Positions 10,551-20,655 of a DNA stretch of 64,000 nt are shown in pieces. Source of the stretch: an uncultured Bacteroidales bacterium (GTDB taxonomy: Bacteria > Bacteroidota > Bacteroidia > Bacteroidales > UBA932); the NCBI GenBank assembly GCA_944326365.1, contig CALVDR010000001.1, positions 186,001-250,000 on the forward strand, written 5' to 3'. Position 1 is the first letter of the stretch. Each line of letters opens with the position of its first letter. Under the pieces are notes generated by a model, which was given only the letters and a program-made list of their open reading frames with translations, searched no databases and was not told the origin of the DNA. Both the position numbers and the translations under genes were made by a program.

Positions 10551-12218
10551 ATGAAGGCAGATATCGAAATCGCAAGAAGCGTCCGGATGAGGAAAATCAC
10601 CGACGTCGCTGCAGGAATCGGGATTCCGGAAGAACAAATCGAACAGTACGGCCACTATATGGCCAAAATACCGGTAGAGCTGACAGATGAGGAAAAGGCG
10701 AAGAAAAGCAACCTGATTCTGGTAACTGCCATCACTGCCACGAAGGCGGGAATCGGAAAGACCACGGCCTCAATCGGGCTGGCGCTGGGGCTGAACAGAA
10801 TAGGGAAAAAGGCCGTAGTGGCACTCAGGGAACCTTCCCTGGGACCATGTTTCGGGCTGAAAGGCGGGGCTGCCGGCGGAGGGTATGCGCAGGTGCTCCC
10901 GATGGAAAAGATAAACCTGCATTTCACGGGGGATTTCCATGCCGTGACGTCCACACACAACATGATAGCCGCCCTGCTGGACAACTATCTGTACCAGCAT
11001 CAGGCGGAGGGATTCGCACTGAAGGAGATCGTATGGAAAAGGGTGCTGGATGTAAATGACAGGTCTCTCAGGAGCATTGTGACCGGACTCGGGCCGAGGA
11101 CAAACGGCCTGCCGCAGGAGTCCGGTTTCGATATCACGCCTGCTTCCGAAATCATGGCCATCCTGTGCCTGTCAAAGGATCTGGAGGATGTGAAGAGAAG
11201 GATAGGGAACATCACGCTGGGCTATACATTCGATGACAAGCCGTTCACCGTGAATGATCTGGGAGTGGCAGGGGCGATGGCTGCCCTGATGGCGGACGCC
11301 ATCAAGCCGAACCTCGTCCAGACCACGGAGGGGTCGGCAGCCATCGTCCACGGCGGACCGTTCGCGAACATAGCCCACGGCTGCAACTCCATCATCGCCA
11401 CCAAGGAAGCCATGACTTTCGGAGACTATGTCATCACCGAGGCAGGATTCGGAGCGGATCTCGGAGCCGAGAAATTCCTCAACATAAAATGCCGCAAAAG
11501 CGGTCTCTGCCCCAAGCTGACACTTCTCGTAGCTACCCTACAGGGCCTCAAGATGCATGGAGACGTCCCTCTGGAAAAGATCAAGGAACCTGATGCAGAA
11601 GGGGTCAGGAAAGGTTTTGCGAATCTGGACAGACACATCATGAATCTCCGCAGCTTAGGACAGACAGTGATGGTCTGCTTCAACAAGTTCGCATCCGACA
11701 CCGAGGAAGAAATCAGGATGGTAGAAGACCACTGCCGGGAACTCGGCGTATACTTCGCCATAAACGATGCATATGCCAGAGGCGGCGAGGGTGCCGAAGA
11801 ACTGGCTGCCCAGGTAGTGGACATCATAGAGAAAGATCCGTCAGGACCGCTGAAACTCACATATTCCGATGAAGAAAGCATCGAAGACAAGATAACTGCC
11901 GTAGCACGGAATATCTACGGTGCAGGCTCGGTGACTTTCAGCGCCTCATGCCGCAAAAAACTGGCGCAGATAAGACAGCTCGGACTCTCAGGCTATCCTG
12001 TCTGCATAGCCAAGACCCAGTACTCCTTCTCACAGGATCCGAAAAGATACGGGGCGCCGTCAGGCTTCGAATTCGAGATACGCGATCTGGTCATAAACAC
12101 CGGTGCAGAGATGATAGTGGCCATAGCAGGAGACATCATCAGGATGCCGGGACTTCCGAAAGTCCCTCAGGCGCTGAACATAGATATAGTGAACGGACAG
12201 ATCGACGGGCTCAGCTGA
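10551..12218 (+). CDS. fhs: Formate--tetrahydrofolate ligase
   Basis: Fhs makes 10-formyl-tetrahydrofolate from formate, THF and ATP, feeding one-carbon units to purines and other pathways. The 555-residue protein has the family's P-loop region at residues 63-72 ([10 protein letters not shown]), and the [25 protein letters not shown] and [14 protein letters not shown] signatures. The loop has Ile where many relatives have Glu. The leader has a small GC hairpin (10504-10509 with 10523-10528) but no riboswitch I recognise. Its stop overlaps the next start by one base (TGATG). Confidence 0.96.
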   Translation: MKADIEIARSVRMRKITDVAAGIGIPEEQIEQYGHYMAKIPVELTDEEKAKKSNLILVTAITATKAGIGKTTASIGLALGLNRIGKKAVVALREPSLGPCFGLKGGAAGGGYAQVLPMEKINLHFTGDFHAVTSTHNMIAALLDNYLYQHQAEGFALKEIVWKRVLDVNDRSLRSIVTGLGPRTNGLPQESGFDITPASEIMAILCLSKDLEDVKRRIGNITLGYTFDDKPFTVNDLGVAGAMAALMADAIKPNLVQTTEGSAAIVHGGPFANIAHGCNSIIATKEAMTFGDYVITEAGFGADLGAEKFLNIKCRKSGLCPKLTLLVATLQGLKMHGDVPLEKIKEPDAEGVRKGFANLDRHIMNLRSLGQTVMVCFNKFASDTEEEIRMVEDHCRELGVYFAINDAYARGGEGAEELAAQVVDIIEKDPSGPLKLTYSDEESIEDKITAVARNIYGAGSVTFSASCRKKLAQIRQLGLSGYPVCIAKTQYSFSQDPKRYGAPSGFEFEIRDLVINTGAEMIVAIAGDIIRMPGLPKVPQALNIDIVNGQIDGLS

Positions 12219-13072
12219 TGCTCCTGATGAACTCGTACAGAAAAATGACAAGACTATACGACAACCACAACCACAGCCAGTTTTCCTTCGACGGGAAAAA
12301 GGCGTCCGTAGAATCATCCGCCAGAGCAGCCGTATCGGCAGGTCTGGCGGGACTGTGTTTCACCGACCACTGCGACTTCTATGTACCGCCGATGAAAGCC
12401 AGTCACGAAGATCTGGTCCCCGAACAGTTCGACATCGCGGCCCAGCAGGCTGAAATAGACAGGGTCCGCTGCCTGATTCCTGAAATAGAGATTTTCAAAG
12501 GCATAGAAATCGGACTGGAGGAGAGAAGCAGGGAAAGCATACGGAAACTCCTCGCAGAAAACGAGTTCGACGAAGTGCTGGCATCCGTGCATTATCTGGA
12601 TGATACAGATCCGTTCTGGGGCGGCTACTACCAGGGAAAGGACTGGAAGACAGCATACGGGCACTACCTTGAGACCATATACAGGGAAATGACATGGCTC
12701 ACGGATTTCGACATCATCGGACATTTCGACTACGTCGCACGCTATGCGCCTTATCCTGAATGCAGCATATTCTACCGTGACTTCCCCGACATCTTCGACA
12801 GCATACTCGGATATCTGGCCGATAACGGCAAAGCCCTGGAGATAAACACGAAGACTTATCAGGACTACAGCGGCCGCACACCAGTACTGGACAAGGACAT
12901 ACTGCTGAGATTCAGGGAACTGGGAGGAGAAGCCGTAAGTCTGGGTTCGGATTCCCATTTTCCGGAGCGCGTCGGTGACAAGTTCAGGCTCTACTCAGAA
13001 TTCATAAAAGCATGCGGATTCAAGTACACCGCACATTTTTCCAGACGAAAACTGATTCTGGAAACAATCTGA
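12218..13072 (+). CDS. PHP-domain histidinol-phosphatase family protein
   Basis: A 284-residue PHP hydrolase. The metal-binding motifs are in order: YDNHNHSQFSFD near residue 15, FTDHCDF near 48, SVHYLDD near 125, GHFDYVARY near 165 and SDSHF near 245. This set fits HisK-type histidinol phosphate phosphatases, which perform the penultimate step of histidine synthesis, but other phosphoesters are possible and no his genes lie nearby. I chose the ATG at 12218 because it overlaps the fhs stop; ATGs at 12227 and 12245 are alternatives. The frame is open further upstream inside fhs, but that part is antiframe noise. Confidence 0.8.
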   Translation: MLLMNSYRKMTRLYDNHNHSQFSFDGKKASVESSARAAVSAGLAGLCFTDHCDFYVPPMKASHEDLVPEQFDIAAQQAEIDRVRCLIPEIEIFKGIEIGLEERSRESIRKLLAENEFDEVLASVHYLDDTDPFWGGYYQGKDWKTAYGHYLETIYREMTWLTDFDIIGHFDYVARYAPYPECSIFYRDFPDIFDSILGYLADNGKALEINTKTYQDYSGRTPVLDKDILLRFRELGGEAVSLGSDSHFPERVGDKFRLYSEFIKACGFKYTAHFSRRKLILETI

Positions 13073-13107
13073 CACAGGGAGAATAACTGAAAAGGTATCC
13101 GAGGGTA

Positions 13108-15306
13108 TCAGTTCGCGACCTCGCAAAGGAATTTCAGCCGGACCAGACGGACTTCGAATTCCTCATAGTCCTGTCCGAGATCCGCCATGGCATCCTCTAT
13201 GGAATCAGACTTGGCCTCTTCCTTGAAATACCCGTATATTTCATCGACGACATCATCATCGATGTTCTGCTCTATATAATAATTCAGATCCAGTTTCGTC
13301 CCTGAAGCCACAATCGTCTCTATTTCGCTCAGGAGCTCTTCCATTTCAAGGCTTTTGGCACCGGCTATATCTTCCAGAGGAAGCTTCCTGTCCACTCCCT
13401 GTATGATGAAGACCTTGTTCGCCGTAGAGGAATTCGCGACGGATTTCACGACAAAGTCATCCGGACGTTCTATGTCATTCTCCTCCACATATTTGGCTAT
13501 CAGTTCCATAAACGGCTTGCCAAACTTCTTCGCCTTGCCTTCTCCTACGCCCTGACAGCCTTTCAGTTCTTCGATTGTAACCGGATAAGTGATGGACATG
13601 TCTTCCAGGGCAGGATCGCCGAAAATGATCCACGGCTGGAGTTTCAGTTTTTTCGACATGTCCGAGCGGAGCTCCTTCAGCATGGCCAGCAGGACCTGAT
13701 CCCCGCCGCCTCCGGCTTTGGGACCTGCACCTGCATCGTCATCGTCATCCACGCCTTCCGCGAACTGCCGTTCCTCCGTCAGCATGACAGGATAAGGGCT
13801 GGCGTTGAATTCCCGGCCTTTTTCAGTGACATATATGAGTCCGTATGACTCTATGTCCTTCTCCAGGAAATGCAGGACTATGCCCTGATGTATGACGTCG
13901 CACCAGAACCTGAAAGAACGGTCCTTTCCAGCTCCGAAGAAGTCCAGCTTGTCATGCTCGTATGACTTGATCATGGCATTCGACTCCCCTGCAAGGATAT
14001 TCGCCAGGTGCTCCAGCTTGAAATGTTCCGGCATGGATTCCACCAGTTCTATGATCAGCGCCATCTCCTCCCGGCCGTCGAACTGTTTTTTAGGATTCAG
14101 ACAGTTGTCGCACGAACCGCAGTTCTCCTGCGTATAGTCTTCCCCGAAATAGTTCAGCAGAAGTTTTCTGCGGCACTGGTTCGACTCGGCATAGGCTACC
14201 GTCTCCATCAGAAGCTGTCTTCCTATCTCCTGTTCGGAAACCGGCTTCCCCTGCATGAATTTTTCGAGTTTCACGATATCCTTGTAGCTGTAGAAAGCTA
14301 TGCACTTTCCCTCTCCGCCGTCCCTTCCGGCACGTCCCGTCTCCTGATAATAGCCTTCCAGGCTCTTCGGAATGTCATAATGGATGACAAAACGCACGTC
14401 CGGCTTGTCTATCCCCATTCCGAAAGCTATGGTCGCCACTATGACGTCTATCTCTTCCATCAGGAACTTGTCCTGGTTCTCCGCCCTGGTCTTGGCGTCC
14501 AGCCCGGCATGATAAGGAAGGGCCTTGATGCCGTTTATATTCAGCAAGGCAGCAAGTTCTTCCACCTTTTTCCTGCTCAGGCAATATATGATGCCCGATT
14601 TTCCTGGATTCTGGCGTATGAACCTGATGATATCCCTCTTGGGGTCCGACTTGTCCCTGACTTCATAGTAGAGGTTCGGCCTGTTGAACGATGATTTGAA
14701 AACCGTGGCATCCTGTATGCCCAGATTCTTGAGAATGTCACTCTGCACTTTCGGAGTAGCGGTAGCAGTCAGCGCGATGACGGGAGCCTGGCCGATGCTG
14801 TCAATGATTTCCTTGATTCTCCTGTACTCCGGTCTGAAATCATGTCCCCACTCGGATATGCAATGAGCCTCGTCCACAGCATAGAAAGAAATCCTGATCT
14901 CTTTCAGCATCTCCACATTCTCCGGCTTGGTCAGGGATTCAGGAGCCACATACAGCAGCTTGGTCACACCGGAAAGCAGGTCCTCCCTCACTTCTGTGAT
15001 CTGGGCCTTGGACAATGACGAATTCAGGAAATGTGCGATGCCGTCATTTCCGGACACGAAACCCCGTATAGCGTCCACCTGGTTTTTCATCAGGGCTATC
15101 AGAGGTGAAATCACTATAGCCGTCCCTTCCATGACCAGGGCCGGAAGCTGATAGCAAAGTGACTTCCCTCCTCCGGTAGGCATAAGGACGAAAGCATCGT
15201 TTCCGGCGACCAGATGTGAAATGATCCTTTCCTGATCCCCCTTGAATGAATCAAAACCGAAGAATTCCTTTAGCTTGGAATGAAGTTGTCGAGAATCAAT
15301 AGCCAT
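13108..15306 (-). CDS. recQ: ATP-dependent DNA helicase RecQ
   Basis: RecQ unwinds DNA 3'-5' in recombination and fork repair. The 732-residue protein has Walker A MPTGGGKS (43-50), the DEAH box (145-148) with the aromatic-rich loop after it, motif VI QETGRAGRDG, and the four-Cys zinc site (the QCRRKLLLNYFGE to CGSCDNC segment). A winged helix and an HRDC domain follow (about residues 525-605). A further C-terminal segment of roughly 120 residues, rich in Glu/Asp, is longer than in the E. coli enzyme but common in Bacteroidota RecQ. It converges on the PHP gene. Confidence 0.96.
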   Translation of the reverse strand: MAIDSRQLHSKLKEFFGFDSFKGDQERIISHLVAGNDAFVLMPTGGGKSLCYQLPALVMEGTAIVISPLIALMKNQVDAIRGFVSGNDGIAHFLNSSLSKAQITEVREDLLSGVTKLLYVAPESLTKPENVEMLKEIRISFYAVDEAHCISEWGHDFRPEYRRIKEIIDSIGQAPVIALTATATPKVQSDILKNLGIQDATVFKSSFNRPNLYYEVRDKSDPKRDIIRFIRQNPGKSGIIYCLSRKKVEELAALLNINGIKALPYHAGLDAKTRAENQDKFLMEEIDVIVATIAFGMGIDKPDVRFVIHYDIPKSLEGYYQETGRAGRDGGEGKCIAFYSYKDIVKLEKFMQGKPVSEQEIGRQLLMETVAYAESNQCRRKLLLNYFGEDYTQENCGSCDNCLNPKKQFDGREEMALIIELVESMPEHFKLEHLANILAGESNAMIKSYEHDKLDFFGAGKDRSFRFWCDVIHQGIVLHFLEKDIESYGLIYVTEKGREFNASPYPVMLTEERQFAEGVDDDDDAGAGPKAGGGGDQVLLAMLKELRSDMSKKLKLQPWIIFGDPALEDMSITYPVTIEELKGCQGVGEGKAKKFGKPFMELIAKYVEENDIERPDDFVVKSVANSSTANKVFIIQGVDRKLPLEDIAGAKSLEMEELLSEIETIVASGTKLDLNYYIEQNIDDDVVDEIYGYFKEEAKSDSIEDAMADLGQDYEEFEVRLVRLKFLCEVAN

Positions 15307-15526
15307 AGCAGAGATTTTAATTCTACTAAGTTAGAAAAATTTTCACCCCGCACCAATATTTTTATTGACAAAAGAAATATTTTAACAAATAACCGTGAAT
15401 TGAATGAAATAGTTCAATATCTGAAATAAATTTACGATATTTGCAGAATGTGAATGGCAGACAGTGCTTTTCATCACAAGCGTCTGCCGTATATACATGG
15501 AATTACAAAATATCAGATTTTATACA

Positions 15527-16306
15527 ATGAAGACATTCAAAATCCTTATGGCAGCAGCTGCCGTTGCAGCAATGGCAGCAAGCTGCACAAGCTCACCGAA
15601 GAGCATCACAGTGGAAAAAGACGGAGAAACTACTGTCATCTCCATGCCTGACGCAGCTCTGACAGATTCTGTCAGCTATCTGGTAGGTATCAATTTCGGA
15701 TATTTCATCAAGGCCAACAATTTCGGAGAAGATCTGAACTATGCAAAGATAAAGAAAGGCATGATGGATTTCGTCAAGTCCGAAGGAAACATGAATTCCC
15801 CAGAATTCAATGACCAGTTCGAAATCAGTCCTGACGAAATGAACCAGCTTTTCAACAAGTTCATATCGGCCAGAAGGAATTACGAGGCAGAGAGCAACAA
15901 GGCTGCAGGAGAGGCTTTCCTGAAAGAGAATGCCATGAAGGACGGCATCATCACCACTGAAAGCGGTCTGCAGTATCAGATCGTGGAAGCAGGAAACGAA
16001 GTAAAGCCTGGCGAGAAGGATACCGTATATGTACACTACACCGGCACACTGATCGACGGTACTGAATTCGATGCTTCAGATCCTGAAAAAGATCCTGTAC
16101 GCATGATCATGAACCGCGTCATCAAGGGATGGACCGAAGGTCTGCAGCTTATAGGTGAAGGCGGACGCATCAAGCTTTTCATACCTGCGGAACTGGGCTA
16201 TGGCGAGCGTGGCGCCGGCACTATCAAGCCTAATTCAGCCCTTATCTTCGATGTGAACCTTGTAAAGGTGAACAAGACAGAGGAGAAGGCTGATGACAAG
16301 AAATAA
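15527..16306 (+). CDS. FKBP-type peptidyl-prolyl isomerase, lipoprotein
   Basis: A 259-residue lipoprotein. The start at 15527 gives a signal peptide ending in a lipobox (AAMAASC, Cys about residue 21). An N-terminal helical dimerisation domain like that of FkpA/Mip spans about residues 40-140. The FKBP domain runs from about residue 145 to 250 (VYVHYTGTLIDGTEFDAS, then WTEGLQLIGEGGRIKLFIPAELGYGERG). It probably assists folding of envelope proteins in the periplasm. A Lys/Asp-rich tail ends the protein. The DUF3127 gene follows 38 bases later. Confidence 0.93.
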   Translation: MKTFKILMAAAAVAAMAASCTSSPKSITVEKDGETTVISMPDAALTDSVSYLVGINFGYFIKANNFGEDLNYAKIKKGMMDFVKSEGNMNSPEFNDQFEISPDEMNQLFNKFISARRNYEAESNKAAGEAFLKENAMKDGIITTESGLQYQIVEAGNEVKPGEKDTVYVHYTGTLIDGTEFDASDPEKDPVRMIMNRVIKGWTEGLQLIGEGGRIKLFIPAELGYGERGAGTIKPNSALIFDVNLVKVNKTEEKADDKK

Positions 16307-16344
16307 TCCGTAAGCTGACGTAAAACACACTATAAACTATTATT

Positions 16345-16779
16345 ATGGCTTTAGAAATCGAAGGTAAAATCATCAGGAAGCTTGGAGTCCAGAGCGGGAA
16401 ATCCGCCAGAGGAGACTGGTCCAAACAGGAATTCGTCATCGAATACCAGGAAGGGAACTACCCTTCACAGGCATGTCTGAGCGTATGGGGCCCCGACAAG
16501 GTCAAGGATCTGGAAAAGTACCAGATCGGCGACACGGTCAAGGTGTCCTTCAACATCAGCAGCCGGGAATACAACAACAGATGGTATACCGACTTGCGCG
16601 CATGGAAAATAGAAGGCGAAGCTCCTGTTCCGGAAAACTACACTACCGACTATGCACCTACAGGCATGGTAGGTTCAGGTGCCAGCACTGCTCCTAATCC
16701 GGTGGACGCAGCCAGCACTAAGCATGGTTTCATCGGAGAAGGGAATACAGGCGAGACTGAAGACGATTTGCCATTCTGA
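16345..16779 (+). CDS. DUF3127 protein with SSB-like acidic C-terminal tip
   Basis: A 144-residue protein. Residues 1-90 match DUF3127, a small beta-rich family abundant in Bacteroidota (MALEIEGKIIRKLG, FVIEYQEGNYPSQACLSVWG, NNRWYTDLRAWKIEG) whose strand pattern resembles an OB fold. A flexible Gly/Thr/Ala linker follows, and the chain ends in DDLPF. That ending is nearly the acidic tip of single-stranded DNA-binding proteins (DDDLPF/DDDIPF) that recruits repair and replication partners. A role on DNA is therefore an inference, not established. Transcription ends at the hairpin at 16787-16844. Confidence 0.8.
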   Translation: MALEIEGKIIRKLGVQSGKSARGDWSKQEFVIEYQEGNYPSQACLSVWGPDKVKDLEKYQIGDTVKVSFNISSREYNNRWYTDLRAWKIEGEAPVPENYTTDYAPTGMVGSGASTAPNPVDAASTKHGFIGEGNTGETEDDLPF

Positions 16780-16786
16780 GAAACGC

Positions 16787-16844
16787 AAGAACAGAAGAGC
16801 GGGTGCTCCGAAAGGAATTTCGGGACACCCGCTTTTCTGTTCTT
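16787..16844. terminator. Bidirectional intrinsic terminator between the DUF3127 gene and miaA
   Basis: Arms of 19 bases (16787-16805 and 16826-16844) pair with a single wobble, with an inner CCGAAA/TTTCGG stem. A-rich and T-rich flanks on the two sides suit termination of both convergent genes. Confidence 0.8.
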
Positions 16845-16865
16845 CCCGAATCCGATGGCCGGATA

Positions 16866-17729
16866 TCAGTCTGGGGATACCCAACGGATTTCCGGGTCAC
16901 GGGACCAATAGGCCAGCTGACGCTTGGCATAGTGTCTGGTGTTCCGCTGGATGAGTTCCACTGCCCTGTCCAGACTGATATCCCCGTCCAGATACTGGAA
17001 AATCTCCTTGTAGCCCACTGTCTGCAAGGCAGGAAGATGCCTGTATCCGGCCAGGCCGCGCACTTCTTCGACAAGACCTGAATCCATCATACCCAGGACA
17101 CGACGGTTTATCCTGTCATACAGCACATCACGCGGACGTGTCAGACCTGTTTTCTCAATCGAAAAGTTCCGCTTGCGCGAAGGGGAAGTCTTGAATGAAG
17201 AATACGGACGGCCGGCAGTAAGACAGACCTCCAGCGCCCTGAGAACTCTCTGTCCGTTCGCGATATCCATGGAAGAATAAGATTCAGGATCAAGCCGTTT
17301 CAGGTCCAGACGCAACGACTCCACGCCCTCTTCTCGCAGCCTGCGGTTCAGAGACTCCCGCAGCTCCATATCCACGGGAGGGAAATCATCCAGACCTCTG
17401 CAGAAGGCATCGATATAGAAGCCGGACCCTCCTGCCATCACCAATGTATCATGCCCCTCATCAAAAAGCCTTTCCACGAGAGCCAGCGCCTCGACTTCAT
17501 ACCTGCCGGCAGAATAAAGTTCCGTAACCGAATGCGAATGTATGAAATAATGGGGCACCGCAGACAGCTGTTCATCCGAAGGCACAGCCGTACCGATACT
17601 CATTTCCCTGAAAATCTGGCGGGAATCGCAAGAAATGACAGGAGACCCGTATTTCAGAGCCTCCTTGATACTGTAATCTGTCTTGCCGACAGCTGTCGGA
17701 CCTAATATTATGAGCAGTTTCCTGTCCAT
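16866..17729 (-). CDS. miaA: tRNA dimethylallyltransferase
   Basis: MiaA adds a dimethylallyl group to A37 of tRNAs that read codons starting with U. The 287-residue protein has the P-loop GPTAVGKT (10-17), the DSRQIFREM motif, GGSGFY (near residue 100) for tRNA contact, and the C-terminal RNTRHYAKRQLAYWSRD signature. It is slightly shorter than the E. coli enzyme (316). The small acidic protein gene lies 18 bases upstream on the same strand, and the two are likely co-transcribed. Confidence 0.95.
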   Translation of the reverse strand: MDRKLLIILGPTAVGKTDYSIKEALKYGSPVISCDSRQIFREMSIGTAVPSDEQLSAVPHYFIHSHSVTELYSAGRYEVEALALVERLFDEGHDTLVMAGGSGFYIDAFCRGLDDFPPVDMELRESLNRRLREEGVESLRLDLKRLDPESYSSMDIANGQRVLRALEVCLTAGRPYSSFKTSPSRKRNFSIEKTGLTRPRDVLYDRINRRVLGMMDSGLVEEVRGLAGYRHLPALQTVGYKEIFQYLDGDISLDRAVELIQRNTRHYAKRQLAYWSRDPEIRWVSPD

Positions 17730-17747
17730 AGGGGATATGAAGGCACG

Positions 17748-18296
17748 TCAGATTCCTTCATCCTCGTCATATACCTCCTTGCCGTCCTCGTCATCATCAG
17801 CCTCCTCGACATCGTCGTCATCGTCGAAATCCTCGTCATCATCACCTTCTGCCAAAGGCTTCCTTTTCTTGTCATCAGGAAGATCCTCATAAGCGACATA
17901 TCCGTTCTCGAAGTCGACAGGATTCGGCCCCTTGGATTCCACCAGAAGAGGATAAACGACATCCGCACGAGGCTCCGCTTCTCCTTCGTACGTCACTATG
18001 ACACTCTTTACATTCGTAGTATCATAGAAATAGACGAAAGAAACGGCCCCTGCCTTCAGGGTCTGGTCCATAGTCACCGAATCGATGGTCCCTGCGCCCA
18101 GATCGAAAATTCCGTATCTGGCCACTACGGCCCCATTCTGGTCCAAAGCCTTGAAAAGCACCATCTGATCCTGAGGGAAATCCATGTCAGCCCTCATCTG
18201 TTTGTGAAAAGTATAAAGGGTCATTCCGGCCTTGATCTCATATATTCTCGCAAAGCCCTTGATGCCCGGAAGAGAAACCCTGTATCTGAGTACCAT
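17748..18296 (-). CDS. Small protein, pRiA4b ORF-3-like fold with a long acidic tail
   Basis: A 182-residue cytoplasmic protein. Residues 1-115 (MVLRYRVSLPGIKGFARIYE, then FFxKQ-like helical and VTYEG strands) resemble the pRiA4b ORF-3-like domain, whose role is unknown. Residues 145-182 are almost entirely Asp/Glu, with runs of five consecutive Asp. It is the first gene of a transcript with miaA, from a -7 box at 18323-18330. I assign the domain from general resemblance only; no function is claimed. Confidence 0.65.
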   Translation of the reverse strand: MVLRYRVSLPGIKGFARIYEIKAGMTLYTFHKQMRADMDFPQDQMVLFKALDQNGAVVARYGIFDLGAGTIDSVTMDQTLKAGAVSFVYFYDTTNVKSVIVTYEGEAEPRADVVYPLLVESKGPNPVDFENGYVAYEDLPDDKKRKPLAEGDDDEDFDDDDDVEEADDDEDGKEVYDEDEGI

Positions 18297-18322
18297 AAAT
18301 CTTTAAAAATTTCAACGGAGAC

Positions 18323-18330
18323 CAAAGGTA
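18323..18330 (-). promoter_or_regulatory. Predicted -7 box for the acidic-protein/miaA transcript
   Basis: TACCTTTG on the minus strand (TAnnTTTG), 27 bases before the start codon. A TTTG -33 element lies about 21 bases further upstream (18352-18355). Confidence 0.5.
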
Positions 18331-18371
18331 CAAAATATTTTCTTGCCGTTGCAAAATAATATAAAAAACAC

Positions 18372-18379
18372 TAATTTTG
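18372..18379 (+). promoter_or_regulatory. Predicted -7 box for the YigZ gene
   Basis: TAATTTTG on the plus strand, 20 bases before the ATG, with TTG about 20 bases upstream. It is back to back with the miaA-side promoter. Confidence 0.5.
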
Positions 18380-18398
18380 GAATTGCCGTAAAGATGAC

Positions 18399-19031
18399 AT
18401 GGACACGACAACACCGGAAAAAGATACATTCAAGAGTATTTCCGGCCCCTCAAAGGGCCTTTTCAAGGACAATGGCAGCAGATTCATTGCCCATGCATAT
18501 CCGGTTTCGTCAGAAGAAGAAGTCAAGGACATAGTATCATCCCTGAAAAAGGAATATCATGATGCCAGACACCACTGCTACGCCTACAGGTTAGGATACC
18601 GGAGGGACATTTTCCGTGCCAATGATGACGGAGAGCCGTCGTCTTCCGCCGGCAGACCTATATTGGGGCAGATAGACTCATTGGAACTCAGTGACATACT
18701 GGTGGTTGTAGTCCGGTATTTCGGAGGAATCAAACTGGGGATACCAGGCCTGATCAGGGCATACAGGACCTCGACGGCCGATGCCCTGGCAAATGCTGAA
18801 ATCGTGGAAAAGACGGCTACGGAACGCTTCCGGCTGAGATTCGGCTATATGGAGATGAACGGTGTGATGAAAGTATTGAAAGATCTGGGACTCCAGGCGA
18901 GAAACCAGGATTTCGGTATGGAGTGCTCATTGGAAACGGATGTCAGGCTGTCGCTTGCGGACACGTTTGCAGACATGATCGGGAAAACGGAGGGGTGCAG
19001 GATGGAAAAAGCGGATGTGGCGGACGGATGA
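18399..19031 (+). CDS. YigZ/IMPACT family protein
   Basis: A 210-residue protein of the UPF0029/IMPACT family. Residues 25-125 carry the family signature ([45 protein letters not shown]). A C-terminal ferredoxin-like domain (DUF1949 type) follows from about 140. Bacterial YigZ has an unsettled function; eukaryotic IMPACT modulates Gcn1/Gcn2 signalling. The ATG at 18399 lies just downstream of a good -7 box. pyrB follows after 97 bases. Confidence 0.9.
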   Translation: MDTTTPEKDTFKSISGPSKGLFKDNGSRFIAHAYPVSSEEEVKDIVSSLKKEYHDARHHCYAYRLGYRRDIFRANDDGEPSSSAGRPILGQIDSLELSDILVVVVRYFGGIKLGIPGLIRAYRTSTADALANAEIVEKTATERFRLRFGYMEMNGVMKVLKDLGLQARNQDFGMECSLETDVRLSLADTFADMIGKTEGCRMEKADVADG

Positions 19032-19128
19032 ACGGTCCGGACAGAGACAACGGCATTGCCCGGAAGGGCACCGGATAAACCGAATACTGATTAATAACTA
19101 TCAAATACGTCTGAAAGACGCTGTCAGA

Positions 19129-20034
19129 ATGAAGAAAAGTCTTATTTCAATCCAGGATTTCAGCAAGGAGGAAATTCTGCACGTACTCGAAACGGCGAAG
19201 GAATTCGAGAAGAACAGGGTCCAGAACATTCTGGAAGGCAAGGTGATAGCCTGCATTTTCTTCGAACCGTCCACCAGGACGAGACTTAGTTTCGAAACAG
19301 CTGTAAACAGGCTTGGAGCCAAGGTCATAGGATTCTCGGATGCGACAAATACCAGTGTAAGCAAGGGAGAGACGCTGAAAGATACCATCAAGATGGTGTC
19401 GAACTATGTGGACATGATCATCATGAGACATCCGCTTGAGGGCAGTTCCAGATATGCTTCAGAGGTTTCTTCGGTCCCTGTGGTCAATGCAGGCGACGGA
19501 GCGAACCAGCATCCTTCCCAGACCCTGCTTGATCTTTACACTATCATGCAGACCCAGGGCAGGCTGGACCATCTTAAAATCAACATGGTAGGCGATCTGA
19601 AATACGGAAGGACGACGCATTCCCTCCTGCAGGCGATGTCGCATTTCAGCCCTGAATTCATATTCACCGCCCCGGAAGAACTGAAAATGCCTGTGGAATA
19701 CAAGGATTTTCTGAATGAACGGGGGATAAAATACACGGAAACCACATCACTTGAAGAACATCTGGACGACTGCGACATCCTTTACATGACGAGGGTGCAG
19801 CAGGAGCGGTTCACCGACCCGATGGAATATGAAAAGGTGAAGGACGTGTACAGACTGAAGGCTTCCATGCTGGAGAACGTGAAGCCGAACATGAAGATAC
19901 TGCATCCGCTCCCGAGAGTAAACGAGATCGACCAGGACGTGGACGAGACTCCGTATGCGTATTATTTCAAACAGGCGGAAAACGGGCTTTACGTCAGGAT
20001 GTCCATCATTTCGTGCCTGCTGGGCTACAGATAA
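19129..20034 (+). CDS. pyrB: Aspartate carbamoyltransferase catalytic chain
   Basis: PyrB condenses carbamoyl phosphate with aspartate, the committed step of pyrimidine synthesis. The start at 19129 gives 301 residues. The carbamoyl-phosphate motif [11 protein letters not shown] covers Ser48-Phe55, [11 protein letters not shown] is near residue 130, and [11 protein letters not shown] near 260 closes the active site. The frame is open upstream to 19015, but that part does not resemble the family. The regulatory chain pyrI follows after 42 bases, implying a class B holoenzyme like that of E. coli, allosterically regulated by nucleotides. Confidence 0.96.
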   Translation: MKKSLISIQDFSKEEILHVLETAKEFEKNRVQNILEGKVIACIFFEPSTRTRLSFETAVNRLGAKVIGFSDATNTSVSKGETLKDTIKMVSNYVDMIIMRHPLEGSSRYASEVSSVPVVNAGDGANQHPSQTLLDLYTIMQTQGRLDHLKINMVGDLKYGRTTHSLLQAMSHFSPEFIFTAPEELKMPVEYKDFLNERGIKYTETTSLEEHLDDCDILYMTRVQQERFTDPMEYEKVKDVYRLKASMLENVKPNMKILHPLPRVNEIDQDVDETPYAYYFKQAENGLYVRMSIISCLLGYR

Positions 20035-20076
20035 ATCCATTGCCGGGAACCGGCACTTAAAAGAACACCTATCGAT

Positions 20077-20535
20077 ATGGAAAACATAAACAAGGAACTG
20101 AAGGTCAGCGCCCTGGAGAACGGGACAGTACTGGACCACATACCTGCTGAGAATGTCTACAAGGCTCTCGACATACTCGGGCTGAAAGGTATCGGGAATC
20201 AGATAACCATCGGCATAAACCTGAGCAGCAAGCTGTTCGGAAAGAAAGGCATCATCAAGATAGCCGACAGGTTCTTTCAGGACGATGAATTGAACAAGCT
20301 GGCCCTGATAGCACCGCATGCCACTGTGAATATCATCAGGAATTTCCAGGTGGTGGAGAAAAAGAAGCTGGTCATGCCGCACGAGATCACGGGAATAGCG
20401 AAATGCATGAATCCGAAATGTATCACGAACCATCAGCCTGTCAGGACCAGATTTACCGTTCTGGAAGAAGACGGGGAAATTTCACTGCTGTGCCACTACT
20501 GCGAAAAACGGTCGGACATAAAGAGCCTGTTCTAG
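20077..20535 (+). CDS. pyrI: Aspartate carbamoyltransferase regulatory chain
   Basis: A 152-residue PyrI subunit. The N-terminal nucleotide-binding domain includes GTVLDHIPAENVYKAL and GIGNQITIGINLSSK. The C-terminal zinc domain has four cysteines (CMNPKC then CHYCEK, about residues 109, 114, 138 and 141) that join the chain to PyrB. It allows feedback control of pyrimidine synthesis by CTP/ATP. Directly downstream of pyrB on the same transcript. A possible terminator (20578-20610 followed by a T-rich stretch) lies before serC. Confidence 0.96.
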   Translation: MENINKELKVSALENGTVLDHIPAENVYKALDILGLKGIGNQITIGINLSSKLFGKKGIIKIADRFFQDDELNKLALIAPHATVNIIRNFQVVEKKKLVMPHEITGIAKCMNPKCITNHQPVRTRFTVLEEDGEISLLCHYCEKRSDIKSLF

Positions 20536-20655
20536 CCAGGGATTGCAGCCGATATGGACGGAAATATCCGATTCCCGGTAAACAGGACCGTGGGACAGGA
20601 GCGGGTTTACGATAATTTTTATTAAATTTAACGATATTTTAATATCACAACTGTT

